Positions 8,790 through 18,607 of a DNA stretch of 64,000 nucleotides are shown here, piece after piece (position 1 is the stretch's first letter; each line of letters begins with the position of its first letter). The notes beneath the pieces were generated by a model. That model did no database searches. It was given only the letters and a program-made list of their open reading frames with translations, and was not told the origin of the DNA. Made by a program: the position numbers and the translations under genes. This DNA comes from Marinobacter sp. ATCH36 (GTDB lineage Bacteria > Pseudomonadota > Gammaproteobacteria > Pseudomonadales > Oleiphilaceae): contig NZ_JAMJPL010000002.1 in NCBI RefSeq assembly GCF_023555055.1, forward strand, positions 124,001 through 188,000, in the 5' to 3' direction.

Positions 8790-10304
8790 TCAAACCGCCT
8801 TGGCTGCAATGATCTTGTCGTGCCATTCGACCGGCCCCGTCTGGTGAACCGACGAGCCCTTTGAATCCACGGCTACCGTCACCGGCATGTCTTCCACTTC
8901 AAACTCGTAGATGGCTTCCATTCCCAGTTCCGGGAAGGCAACCACTTCCGCCTTTTTGATGGCCTTGGACACCAGGTAGGCAGAACCACCCACCGCCATC
9001 AGGTAAACGGCGCCGAATTCCCGAATGGCATCGATCGCCACCTGACCACGCTCGGCCTTGCCGATCATGCCGGTGAGGCCGGTTTTCTCAAGCATGGTGC
9101 GGGTGAACTTGTCCATGCGAGTGGCGGTGGTGGGGCCTGCAGGGCCAACCACTTCCTCGCGTACCGGGTCTACCGGGCCTACGTAATAGATGAAGCGGCC
9201 TTTCATATCGACCGGCAGTTCTTCACCGCGCTCGATCATATCCACCATCTTCTTGTGGGCAGCGTCACGGCCGGTCAGCATCTTGCCGGACAGCAGCACG
9301 GTTTCGCCCGGCTGCCAGTCTTTGACGTCTTCCGGCGTAACTGTATCCAGGTTCACGCGGCGCACGCTGTCACCCACTTCCCAGGTAATTTCCGGCCAGT
9401 CGTCCAGGCTCGGTGGTGTTTGCAGTGAAGGGCCGGAGCCGTCCAACACAAAATGCGCGTGGCGGGTGGCGGCGCAGTTGGGAATGATCGCCACCGGCTT
9501 ATTGGCAGCGTGAGTCGGATAATCCTTAACTTTGACATCCAGAACCGTAGTCAGGCCACCCAGGCCCTGAGCGCCAATGCCCAGGTCATTGACCTTCTCG
9601 AACAGCTCAAGGCGCAACTCTTCGGCACGGTTGGAGGCGCCACGGGCCTGCAGGTCGTGAATATCGATCGGGTCCAGCAGGGATTCTTTCGCCAGTTCCA
9701 TTGCTTTCTCAGCGGTGCCGCCGATACCAATACCCAGCATACCGGGCGGGCACCAGCCGGCGCCCATCTGCGGTACCATCTTAAGCACCCAGTCCACCAC
9801 GGAATCCGACGGATTCAGCATGGCGAATTTGGACTTGGCCTCGGAGCCACCGCCCTTGGCAGCCACATGCACATCCACGGTGTTACCCGGCACAATTTTG
9901 TAATGGATAATGGCAGGCGTGTTGTCCTTGGTATTGGTGCGCTTGCCGTCCGGGTCGGCCAGAATGGAGGCGCGCAGTACATTATCCGGGTGCATATAGG
10001 CCCGGCGGACGCCTTCATTGATTATATCGTCCAGCGCCATATCGGCATCCCACTGCACATCCATACCAACCGTGACGAACACCGTAACAATGCCGGTGTC
10101 CTGGCACAGTGGCCGCTTACCCTGTGCACACATGCGAGAGTTGATCAGGATCTGCGCCATGGCATCCTTCGCCGCCTGAGACTCTTCCCTCTGATAGGCC
10201 TCGTAAACTGCCTGGATAAAATCTTTCGGATGGTAGTAGGAGATGAACTGCAGCGCGTCCGCTACGCTCTCGATCAGGTCGTCCTGGCGGATTACGGTGG
10301 TCAT
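8790..10304 (-). CDS. Fumarate hydratase class I (iron-sulfur)
   Basis: The 504-residue fumarase interconverts fumarate and malate in the TCA cycle using an oxygen-sensitive [4Fe-4S] cluster. Candidate cluster cysteines occur in RPLCQDTG, IPNCAATRH and GWCPPGMLGIGIGG, and the C-terminal beta domain has GPTTATRMDKFT. This single-chain form matches FumA/FumB of enterics. The gene is divergent from the crotonase gene, sharing an intergenic promoter region near 10305-10470, and convergent with selO. Confidence 0.93.
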   Translation of the reverse strand: MTTVIRQDDLIESVADALQFISYYHPKDFIQAVYEAYQREESQAAKDAMAQILINSRMCAQGKRPLCQDTGIVTVFVTVGMDVQWDADMALDDIINEGVRRAYMHPDNVLRASILADPDGKRTNTKDNTPAIIHYKIVPGNTVDVHVAAKGGGSEAKSKFAMLNPSDSVVDWVLKMVPQMGAGWCPPGMLGIGIGGTAEKAMELAKESLLDPIDIHDLQARGASNRAEELRLELFEKVNDLGIGAQGLGGLTTVLDVKVKDYPTHAANKPVAIIPNCAATRHAHFVLDGSGPSLQTPPSLDDWPEITWEVGDSVRRVNLDTVTPEDVKDWQPGETVLLSGKMLTGRDAAHKKMVDMIERGEELPVDMKGRFIYYVGPVDPVREEVVGPAGPTTATRMDKFTRTMLEKTGLTGMIGKAERGQVAIDAIREFGAVYLMAVGGSAYLVSKAIKKAEVVAFPELGMEAIYEFEVEDMPVTVAVDSKGSSVHQTGPVEWHDKIIAAKAV

Positions 10305-10470
10305 AGGCGTCTCATCAGGTCTGGTTTGTCGATTGGGTTGTTAAATTGGGGTGTATAAACAGAAGCGCGAAGTTTACCAGAAAATCCGGAAACGCGGGAT
10401 CAGACAGACGGCAAAGGTTTTTCACGGTAACATCGTTGCCAATCATGATCATCGCACTACAGGAGACACC

Positions 10471-11244
10471 GTGACCGACCTGGTACTTACCGAAAAGAAC
10501 AATCACACGTTAACGGTCCGCATTAACCGCCTCGACCGCAAGAACGCCCTCACCCACGATATGTACACCGCCCTCGGCGATGCTATCGAACAGGCCCGGG
10601 ACGATAACGACATTCGCTGCATCCTCTATACAGGCAGCGAAGACTGCTTCACCGCCGGCAACGACCTGGGCGATTTTGCAGCCGGCCTGCCCGGAGACTT
10701 TGAAGACACCCCGGTTGGCCGCTTCCTGCTTCTGCTGGCCAGCACCAGTAAGCCCATCGTGGCAGCAGTGAACGGCCCGGCCGTTGGTATTGGCACCACC
10801 ATGCTGCTGCACTGCGACATGGTATTTGCCGGCAATAACACCCGCTTCCAGATGCCTTTCGCCACACTGGGTCTCTGCCCGGAAGGCGGCTCAAGTCTGC
10901 TGCTGCCCTCCTGGCTTGGCCGGGTACGTGCGGCGGAACTGCTTATGCTGGGTGATGCCTTCACCGCCGACGACGCCTTGCGAATGGGGCTGATCAACCG
11001 CGTGTGCGAACCCGCACAGACAGAAACGGCCGCCCTGGAAGCCTGCGCCCGGCTCATCGCCCAACCACCGGCCGCCATCCGCGCAACCCGGGAACTGCTG
11101 AACAGCGCAAACGGCGAAGAGCTGAAAACCACAATGCTGGCCGAAGGAAAATTGTTCGCCGAACGCCTGAAATCCCCTGAAAATGCAGAAGCCATCAAGG
11201 CCTTCACAGAAAAGAGAAAGCCCGACTTCTCAAACTTCAGCTAG
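10471..11244 (+). CDS. Enoyl-CoA hydratase/isomerase family protein (crotonase fold)
   Basis: The product of about 257 residues hydrates or isomerises enoyl-CoA thioesters, most likely in fatty acid or related acyl-CoA breakdown. The crotonase signatures are visible: the first oxyanion-hole segment CFTAGNDLGDFA and the second NGPAVGIGTTMLLHCD. The glutamates of classical hydratases are not both evident, so an isomerase-type activity (as in ECI/PaaG-like members) is possible. The start is GTG at 10471 with AGGAG six bases upstream; the frame is open further upstream to 10351 without a good start. A terminator hairpin follows. Confidence 0.85.
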   Translation: MTDLVLTEKNNHTLTVRINRLDRKNALTHDMYTALGDAIEQARDDNDIRCILYTGSEDCFTAGNDLGDFAAGLPGDFEDTPVGRFLLLLASTSKPIVAAVNGPAVGIGTTMLLHCDMVFAGNNTRFQMPFATLGLCPEGGSSLLLPSWLGRVRAAELLMLGDAFTADDALRMGLINRVCEPAQTETAALEACARLIAQPPAAIRATRELLNSANGEELKTTMLAEGKLFAERLKSPENAEAIKAFTEKRKPDFSNFS

Positions 11245-11257
11245 GCTCGGTGCAGGC

Positions 11258-11296
11258 GCCCTGAGGGACTCGACAAACCTCTCAGGGCAAACTATT
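11258..11296 (+). terminator. Intrinsic terminator after the crotonase gene
   Basis: Perfect 8-base arms GCCCTGAG (11258-11265) and CTCAGGGC (11281-11288) enclose a 15-base loop and are followed by a T-rich stretch ending in TATTTTTC. Confidence 0.7.
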
Positions 11297-11542
11297 TTTC
11301 AATGAAGCCGAACTCTAACTGTGCGGGTGGGCTCCCAATGGCCAGAATCACACTTTAGAGCGATCAACTGTTGCTTTACTGCAGTTATAGTCAGAGTTAC
11401 AGAAAACTTGGCACAGAGCGCTGGCCAGAAATTCAGACAACAGATAAGCAGAACAGGCCACTGACAACGGGTTTACCGGACCAGACCGGCCCCGTCAGCT
11501 GCCGAACATAACGACACAACAACAGGAAAAGGTTCCACACCC

Positions 11543-14419
11543 ATGTTCAAGAAAACTCTAATAAGTCTTGCTGTGGCGTCCTCCCTTGGACTAACAGGGT
11601 GCTTTGACAGCGCCGGTTCGGGGTCCAGTAATGCGAATCCGAATCCGCAGATCAGTAATCCGGAGATTGATGGTAAGACCTGGCCGTTCTTTAACCCCGT
11701 GACCAGCAACCTGCCTCTACCAAATGACCTGATCTTCGGGTCCGATGATGAAAACACAAGCATAAATGAAGCCGATGGTTCATTCCGGGTGGCGGATACT
11801 TCTCCTCCCGTTACAACTGCATTGAACCAGTTGAGCGGCGCCTCAACCATTGCTCCTCCTGTGGTTCGCTTCAACGGGCAAATTGATGAAGATTCCGTTG
11901 ACTCCAGGGCATTTATACTGACAGACCCCGAAGACCCCACCAGCCTGGTTCCCAACCCGGGCCAGAACGTGTTCCTGATTGAACTTGAGTATGCTAGTGG
12001 TGACCCGGTACTTGGCCTCGGAGAAGGTGAAAGCCCCAGTATTCCCCTAGCCGTAACTGCACAGACTAATCCGGGTGCTCTGGTTGCTGCTGATATTGCT
12101 AACAACCCTGAATATGTCGCTGAAGTTGTTGAGCTTGATGGCACCTCTGCAATACGCATCAATCCGACCAAGCCGTTGAATCCGTTTACCCGTTACCTCG
12201 TCGTCGTTACCAACGAGGTTCTCGATGTCAATGGCGACCCGATTATCCAAGATCCAGTTTATCGTGATGTTGCCAATCCCGAGCGCCCACTGGGCAACGC
12301 AACGGCACTCGCACCTGTGCGCCAGATCGTTGACGGTTTCTGGGAGAAGATTGCGTCTGCCTATTTCGGTCTACCAAACTCGGTAAGACAGCAACAGGGC
12401 GTTGACCCGCTGGATGAGCAAAGTATTGCCCTGTCCTATAGCTTCACCACCTCCAATGATCAGGAAGTTCTACAGTACATCGCTGACCCGAAAGAGTTCC
12501 TGATGGATACTATTTTAGGTTCCATACGCTTTGATGCGGTCACTGCAGCTCGAGAGGGTGGTGAAACCGACTTTGCCACACTCAAGCAGATTGGTCAGGA
12601 TGCCGTTGATGGAGCAGAGGAAGCCGTGAGTGGTCAAGCCGAAAGTTTGGTCGGGGCATTAGAAGCCCTGTTACCAACACCCGCAAACCGGAGTTCTTCG
12701 GCAACGTTCGAGGATCCGCAAGATGTTACTCAGGTATCTGCCATCGCCAGTCAGTTTGTTGACTTCGGAGAGGTAAATCTGGTCCAGGGAACTATTGACC
12801 TGCCTTACTATCTGGGTGTGCCCACCGGTACTTCCGATGCCGAAGGCTCGGTTATCAATACGCAAAGCTGGGTTGCCAACTCAGATCTTGCTGCAGTCGC
12901 GGGAGATCTGCTTGATGCGGAATTGGCACAATCTGAACCCGACGTCAGCAAGGTCGTTAACTATCGCTTCCCATTCCCCGCTAAATCTGCTGATGTCACT
13001 GTACCAATCATGGTGCTATACCCAGCGGATTATGATGCAGACAGCGACCCTTTAGAAACCATCATGTATATGCATGGCATAACAACAGACCGCAGTACAG
13101 CACTTACATTCGGCAGTGCTCTCGCAAATGCATCCAATGTCGCTGTGGTTGTCATTGATCAACCACTTCACGGGGTAACACCGTTCAGTGAAGCCGATCA
13201 AACTGAACTTGCTGAGACTCTCGCCGAAAACCTTCCGGGCGGGGCGACAGATGAGTCTGTCCAAGCTTTAATCGAAGGGGTAGCGGCCATCGGCTTTGTG
13301 ATTGAGAATAATCCTGCCGTCGACACTCCGCAGGAAGCGGAGGCCTTTATACAAAACGTCACTGCACCCGGAGCAGCAACACCAGATGAAGATGACGCCA
13401 CTTATCCATTAGTAACAACTGCTCGTTCATTGCGTTCGCTTGAAAACACAGTTGCAAATGCAGGAAGCACCGTCCCTGGATTAGCCAAAACTGATAACGA
13501 ACGCCATTTCGATTTTACTGCCAGCGCCTCCAACACGCCGACAGCAATGTCGGGGACCTCCGGCGAATCTGGAAGCCTGTTCATTAATTTGACCAACTTC
13601 ACTAACTCTCGAGATAAGAATCGGCAAGCTGTCGTAGACCTCCTGAACGTGCGTGCCTCGTTGATTGGGCTTGATTTCGACGGTGAAGATGGAGCTGATC
13701 TGGATGCCGACACCGTATACTTTGCTGGCCACTCTCTCGGCACAATCGTTGGCGCACCGTTTGTCGCGGTTGCCAACGAGAGCAGTAATACGGACGACGA
13801 CATCGTTGCTGCACAACTGTTGACTCCGGGAGCCGGTATCGTCAGGTTGCTAGAGAACTCTCCTGCTTTTGCACCCCAGATTCTTGGGGGGCTCCAGGCT
13901 GCCGCAGGGCTTGAGCAAGGCGATGCGAATCTGGAGACGTTCTTTAACGTATTCCAGGCGGCATTGGATTCCACGGATCCGATCAACTTTGCGGCGAGCC
14001 TGAATGCTTCGGAAACTCCGGTTCTTCTATCACAAGTTAATGGCGACACTGTCATTCCGAATGATGCATTGGCAAATCCTCTAGGTGATGCTTTCGATGC
14101 TTACCTGTCTGGTACCGAACCGTTTGCGGCTCTTCTGAATGCCACCTCGGTAACCAATGCCAACGAAGTGAACCTCGGTATCGAAAACGGACCTCTGGCG
14201 GGCGTCGAAGGAGTGCCTCTGGCCAACGCTGCCATTACCCGTTATATCGAAGGCACTCATGGTACCCCTGTGCTACCGGAGGGCGGTCCGCTTGACGAGC
14301 GTGTCTTTGCCGAGATGATTCGGCAAACCGTAACTGTTAACGCCACAGGTGGCGGGGCTGTGATCCTTAATTTCATGGAGCAAGACACTGACATCACGGA
14401 GATCGTTCAACAAGACTAA
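11543..14419 (+). CDS. Surface/extracellular lipase lipoprotein, Pla-1/cef (VolA-like) family
   Basis: The 958-residue protein has a signal peptide ending in the lipobox LTGC, followed by a low-complexity Gly/Ser/Asn linker, so it should be lipidated and exported. After it comes the segment WPFFNPVTSNLPLPNDLIF, typical of the N-terminal domain of the Pla-1/cef family of large lipases/lysophospholipases. The alpha/beta-hydrolase nucleophile elbow GHSLG is at residues 729-733 (Ser731), with an upstream MYMHGITTDR strand that would form the oxyanion region. Known members such as Vibrio VolA hydrolyse lysophosphatidylcholine at the cell surface to feed fatty acids. The leader of about 250 bases shows no obvious operator. 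A hairpin follows the stop. Confidence 0.85.
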   Translation: MFKKTLISLAVASSLGLTGCFDSAGSGSSNANPNPQISNPEIDGKTWPFFNPVTSNLPLPNDLIFGSDDENTSINEADGSFRVADTSPPVTTALNQLSGASTIAPPVVRFNGQIDEDSVDSRAFILTDPEDPTSLVPNPGQNVFLIELEYASGDPVLGLGEGESPSIPLAVTAQTNPGALVAADIANNPEYVAEVVELDGTSAIRINPTKPLNPFTRYLVVVTNEVLDVNGDPIIQDPVYRDVANPERPLGNATALAPVRQIVDGFWEKIASAYFGLPNSVRQQQGVDPLDEQSIALSYSFTTSNDQEVLQYIADPKEFLMDTILGSIRFDAVTAAREGGETDFATLKQIGQDAVDGAEEAVSGQAESLVGALEALLPTPANRSSSATFEDPQDVTQVSAIASQFVDFGEVNLVQGTIDLPYYLGVPTGTSDAEGSVINTQSWVANSDLAAVAGDLLDAELAQSEPDVSKVVNYRFPFPAKSADVTVPIMVLYPADYDADSDPLETIMYMHGITTDRSTALTFGSALANASNVAVVVIDQPLHGVTPFSEADQTELAETLAENLPGGATDESVQALIEGVAAIGFVIENNPAVDTPQEAEAFIQNVTAPGAATPDEDDATYPLVTTARSLRSLENTVANAGSTVPGLAKTDNERHFDFTASASNTPTAMSGTSGESGSLFINLTNFTNSRDKNRQAVVDLLNVRASLIGLDFDGEDGADLDADTVYFAGHSLGTIVGAPFVAVANESSNTDDDIVAAQLLTPGAGIVRLLENSPAFAPQILGGLQAAAGLEQGDANLETFFNVFQAALDSTDPINFAASLNASETPVLLSQVNGDTVIPNDALANPLGDAFDAYLSGTEPFAALLNATSVTNANEVNLGIENGPLAGVEGVPLANAAITRYIEGTHGTPVLPEGGPLDERVFAEMIRQTVTVNATGGGAVILNFMEQDTDITEIVQQD

Positions 14420-14437
14420 CGGAATCAGCATCGAAAA

Positions 14438-14457
14438 GGGGTGGCTTTTGCCACCCC
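14438..14457 (+). terminator. Stem-loop after the lipase gene
   Basis: A perfect 8-base stem GGGGTGGC/GCCACCCC closes a TTTT loop 19 bases after the lipase stop. No T tract follows, so termination may depend on a second hairpin at about 14469-14491 (GAACCC/GGGTTC) or on Rho. Confidence 0.55.
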
Positions 14458-14602
14458 AGTGTGTTGACGAACCCTGGTCTTTCCGGGGTTCGTTGCGTTT
14501 GGGCGCTTTTAAATTCAGTTAGCGATGGGAGGGGGCAGCCCAATATTCCCGGTCGGATTGCCAATACTCCCGATAGGCAGGTTTCAGGGCCCATTTTCGG
14601 AT

Positions 14603-15596
14603 CTACCATTGTAAGCCAAGTGTCCTAGGGTATTTTAGAAATAAAAGACGCGCCAGGATATGCGCGATCTTCTTCATATTGTGGGCTGAGGCGGCCAGCA
14701 CGCAATGCTCGAGAACCTTCGAGAGCTCCCGTAATCGAGCATAACGTTGACCACGCAACTGTTTGGCATCGGCAAATGACTGCTCTACGGTTTCCCGACG
14801 TCGTTTATAGTGTGCTTTGCCCCACGGCGTTAACCGATAACTTTCCGTTCTGTCTTTGCTGTCCTGCCAGACATTCCGAGTGAGCACCTTCACGTGATTA
14901 GCGCTAAGCCTGCATTGGACTAGTAGCGAACAGTCTTTGCAGTGACTCGGGTTGGACTTGTACTCACGGTATCCAATCACCCCATGGATTCTCCAGTCCT
15001 CCACCGCCTTGCAGAGGGCAGCAGTGTAATGCCCCGCATCCAGTCCAACACCCCAGACGTCGAAGCCGAAGCGCTCACATTGACGATCAAGCCGATCGAG
15101 ATAGGGGCGGCTGTCATGCAGGTTGGCCGGCGTGGAGTAGCTGCCCGTAATAATGGCATTGCGGCTGTCTACCGTCCGGTGGTCCAGGTAGAAGAAGCTC
15201 TTGGGCTTGCCTTCCCGAACCATGTAGCCACTGTCCGGATCGGTGGGACTAATCTTGGTGTCTTCGGTTCTGGCTCAGGGTGGAGGCGTCCAGAATCTTA
15301 TCGGTCAGGTTGAAGCGCAAGAACCAGCGATACGCCACGTTGACCTGTATCTCTCAGACCAACTGCCGCTCACTTCGGATGCCGAACAGATAGCCCAGAA
15401 ACAGCATCTTGAACAGCACCACCGGGTACAGCGCCGGTCGTCCGTTGTTCAAGCATTACAAGTGCCGAACCCGGTCACGAATAAACTCGAAATCGATTTA
15501 CTGGTCAATGGTTCGGAGAAGGTGATTGTCGGGGACCAGCGATTCGAGACTGACCATCTCGAGTTCGTGTTGTTGTTGGGACGACTCTTTGAGCAT
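14603..15596 (-). pseudogene. Decayed IS1182-family transposase
   Basis: Reading from the ATG at 15596, the N-terminal part (MLKESSQQQHELEMVSLESL, then NHLLRTID) is the usual IS1182-family transposase start. It is broken by in-frame TAA, TAA and TGA codons where the family has sense codons (the first two probably Tyr, the third Arg). After SQNRR the frame shifts and a large middle part is missing. The remaining C-terminal half is one open frame of 206 residues (15223 to 14603) with DAGHYTAALCKAVED and the RRETVEQSFADAKQLRG block. The element is therefore inactive. Clear terminal inverted repeats could not be fixed by eye. Confidence 0.85.
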
Positions 15597-15672
15597 GGGG
15601 CAGCCCCTGAAAAATCCATACCCCAATTACAACAACCCCTCCAAAATGGCGAGGGTTTGTCAGCAGTCTGAA

Positions 15673-15694
15673 CCCCGGGCCTAAGGCTCCGGGG
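15673..15694. terminator. GC-rich hairpin downstream of the acylase gene
   Basis: CCCCGG (15673-15678) pairs with CCGGGG (15689-15694) across a 10-base loop between the IS remnant and the acylase stop. It lacks a T tract, so a terminator role is tentative. Confidence 0.4.
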
Positions 15695-15741
15695 TCACTG
15701 TGATTACAGTCAGATGGTTGTGTTATTTGATACTATATTCA

Positions 15742-18474
15742 TCAATCGCTGATGGTAATCACCCCACCGCTCAAAAGATTCTGCTCAATCTCTTCATCCG
15801 TAAAGAAAAGCTTTCTTGCGTCCTTTTGCGAGTAGCGCACACTCTGATCTACGAAGAAATCAGACTCCGCATCTGAAGATTGGGAGTAACTGGTGAGACC
15901 ATAAGCCTGTGGACCATCCTCGGTAAACTCCAGACCGAAGTGCCAACTTGTGCCACGAGCCATTAACCAACCTTCGCCTTCATTTGAGGACAGTCCTCCC
16001 GCAAAACGAAACTCCGTTTCCTCGGGCTGTTTAACACCTTCGTAATCTGGCGTATTTAGTCGTGGTATACGCGTATCTTCAGCGAAAGAGTTATCTACAA
16101 CACCAATAGCGTTGAATGCACCTTCCACGTTTCCATCACCACCGTGCCAGGGAATTCTGGAAGCGAGCGCTTCGGCACTTGTGGGGTCACCGCCTGGGGG
16201 AACGCCGCCGCTGGGCTGATAGTACTGCACCTCACTTAGTGGGCTATCAAGTGCGATACCCGCATCATCCAGCAACACCATGGCAGCAGCTAGGGACTGA
16301 AGCATTGCATCATCTGCGGTACCGCGACCATCCGCTGAAGGGTCAGCCGGTGTATTGACTGGGTCTGCGGGGTCAAACTCCGTGTCCAGATCCTTCGGGA
16401 AGCTGCGGTTATAGATGTCAATAAAAGCTCTGAACAGATGAGCACCTGTGCTGGTCAGATCGTAAGTTCCGTTCCAACCATTCAACGCATCACAACCTGC
16501 AGTCACATCCTGTGTGCCAGGTGATATTACCTCAGGATCTGATGGCAGCAGGCCTTGGGGTACACTAACCGGATCGGTTATCAGGGCGCAGCGCTCCTGT
16601 AACTCCGGCAAGAACTGCTCTGCATACCAGGCCCGGTTATTCCAGATGGTATCGATCAGATCCTTGGCGCTGAATTTACCATCTTGACCGGCTGGCGGTA
16701 TAGTATTTGAGTCCAACCCGGGATCCGTTGGATTTTGCAGCATCTTGATGCCAAGTCTGGTACGAGGGTTGACCGGCTTATTTTCAGGGCCAAACAGTGG
16801 TGAAAAACCTGTCAAGAACTCATCCGGATTGGTAGCCCAGTGACTACTATTCGAGTTCTGGACCCAGTCCGTACGCTGCAACTTCGGCTTGTCCTCAAAG
16901 GGCACCAGTCCCGCGCACTCGCCCTCAACCCAGTCATCACGTGATTTCGAGCCATCAAGAAGGGTCACGTTATTGTTAAACAACTGGTCGAACGCCGGAC
17001 TCGCCGTGCGCTTGAAATCCAGAACAGCCAGAGAGGCATCGGACAAATTAGGCACAGAACTGCTGTCAATAAAGTAGGCGTTGCCCTGATCATCCGCATA
17101 AGTGGTGTTAGTCCAAAGAGTAGTGCCACACTGCCGGAACACATCCTTGAATTCCTCGAGGTTGGTTGCCCGACTCATTCCAAGCCAGGTATCCAGTAAG
17201 CCGGACGTATTGGCATTGGCATCGCGATAGGTGTAAGCAGCTGGCTCTCCGTTGACCAAACCGGTACCACCCCACTCCGGGAAGGCGTCGTTGGCCTCGT
17301 TTGCTGCCAGCATTGGGCCGTATTCCGAGAACCAGAAGGTTCTTTCAAGTACAACCGGTTCGGGCGCCCCCATGTTCACTTCGACCTGAAAGGTTTTGGA
17401 AGTAATGGGTTTTTCGACGCCGTCTTTAATATAAGTCAGCGGGTCCCCGGGTTTCAGCTCCAGTTCATACCAAGTGAAACGACGGCTGGTGGTCACGGTA
17501 TGGGACCAAGCCAGATTCTCATTGAAGTTGATCAGCGGGATGGCCGTGCCAAGGAGGCCTGCACCATTAACGTTCAGATATCCCGGAACAGTTAGTTGGG
17601 CCTGGTAGAGGCGCCTATGGCCGGTGTACGGGAAATGGGGATTCGCCAGTAACGCCCCTTTTCCATTTTCGGTCAGTTCAGAGCCAATACCCCAGGCGTT
17701 GCTGGCCAGGCCCATGTCGGCAAAGTTGTCGATTTTGCGAGCGTTTTCGCGAGCAGCCTTGGCCACTTGTAAGGTATTGCCAATGGCACCACCAGTGCTT
17801 GTCATAGGCTGAGCCAAAACCGGGTCGGCTGACTCTCCTGGAGGTACCGCAGCAAAGGCTAACCCCGTAGCAAACTGAGCGCCACTGGCAAACTGTCCCA
17901 CAATTCGATAATGAGCCAGCAGGTCCGTTGGCTCGATTTCCTTCACCCATGGCTGGTCGCGACATTCAGCGGGTAAGGCTCCGGGATCAGTTTCACCGAC
18001 ATACCGGTTATACCCGGCTGTGAATCCCTCAACCATGGCACGGCTTTCTTCGCTCAGTTGTGGGAACTCGGCTTTCGCACCGCTGAGAATATCCTGTGCC
18101 TTGTAGCTGAAGTCGTTGATAATATTAATACTGTCATTGCCCGGACCAAAATACTTCGCCCTTTCACTCCGTGCCTTGACGAAGGCCTCTGCCAACAAGC
18201 ACACATTATCCTGAGCCTGCACGTAGCCGTGCCCGAAGGCTGCAGAGGCAAGATTATCCGCCTTAACATGCGGGACCCCGTTGGTCGTCCTCCTTATAGT
18301 TGCCTCAAATTTTCCGTCCGCCGGAAAAAGCTGTTCGTTCACTGAGCTATCGGAACTCGAAGAGCTACTCCCGTCGAAACATCCTGTAATCAGAAAGCTA
18401 CTGGCCAGCGCTAATCCAGCAGCTTTCAATACGCCTGTATCAGCGCTTCTGAAAGGGTTGCGAAGCAATTTCAT
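15742..18474 (-). CDS. Penicillin acylase-family (S45) Ntn-hydrolase lipoprotein
   Basis: The protein of about 910 residues is an N-terminal-nucleophile amidohydrolase of the penicillin/AHL acylase superfamily. It starts with a signal peptide and lipobox LITGC followed by a serine-rich linker, then the alpha-chain segment RTTNGVPHVKADN and AFGHGYVQAQDN. GLASNAWGIG contains the expected autocleavage site and Ser nucleophile of the beta chain, followed by LLANPHFPY. Family members deacylate acyl-homoserine lactones, aculeacin-type lipopeptides or beta-lactams; the substrate cannot be told here. I chose the ATG at 18474; the frame extends to 18528 without signal-like sequence. The lipobox region resembles that of the neighbouring lipase (both GCFD plus Ser/Gly). 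Confidence 0.85.
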   Translation of the reverse strand: MKLLRNPFRSADTGVLKAAGLALASSFLITGCFDGSSSSSSDSSVNEQLFPADGKFEATIRRTTNGVPHVKADNLASAAFGHGYVQAQDNVCLLAEAFVKARSERAKYFGPGNDSINIINDFSYKAQDILSGAKAEFPQLSEESRAMVEGFTAGYNRYVGETDPGALPAECRDQPWVKEIEPTDLLAHYRIVGQFASGAQFATGLAFAAVPPGESADPVLAQPMTSTGGAIGNTLQVAKAARENARKIDNFADMGLASNAWGIGSELTENGKGALLANPHFPYTGHRRLYQAQLTVPGYLNVNGAGLLGTAIPLINFNENLAWSHTVTTSRRFTWYELELKPGDPLTYIKDGVEKPITSKTFQVEVNMGAPEPVVLERTFWFSEYGPMLAANEANDAFPEWGGTGLVNGEPAAYTYRDANANTSGLLDTWLGMSRATNLEEFKDVFRQCGTTLWTNTTYADDQGNAYFIDSSSVPNLSDASLAVLDFKRTASPAFDQLFNNNVTLLDGSKSRDDWVEGECAGLVPFEDKPKLQRTDWVQNSNSSHWATNPDEFLTGFSPLFGPENKPVNPRTRLGIKMLQNPTDPGLDSNTIPPAGQDGKFSAKDLIDTIWNNRAWYAEQFLPELQERCALITDPVSVPQGLLPSDPEVISPGTQDVTAGCDALNGWNGTYDLTSTGAHLFRAFIDIYNRSFPKDLDTEFDPADPVNTPADPSADGRGTADDAMLQSLAAAMVLLDDAGIALDSPLSEVQYYQPSGGVPPGGDPTSAEALASRIPWHGGDGNVEGAFNAIGVVDNSFAEDTRIPRLNTPDYEGVKQPEETEFRFAGGLSSNEGEGWLMARGTSWHFGLEFTEDGPQAYGLTSYSQSSDAESDFFVDQSVRYSQKDARKLFFTDEEIEQNLLSGGVITISD

Positions 18475-18607
18475 AGTTGTTTGTCCATTGTGATTGTTAT
18501 GAATGAGCCAAAGATGACTCACTCTCACAAATTAGCAGACAAACTGTTTTTTCGCTAAGAACTGATGCCGCTTTCATTTCTTGGCTTTAAGGCTATTCGG
18601 GCGTTTT

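Noticed and set aside
9453..10358. Plus-strand frame opposite the class I fumarase
   Set aside because: Fumarase motifs and iron-sulfur cysteines on the minus strand are decisive.
10626..11207. Serine-rich minus-strand frame opposite the crotonase
   Set aside because: Serine/arginine-rich composition is typical of an antisense frame in GC-rich DNA; the crotonase has a strong start and motifs.
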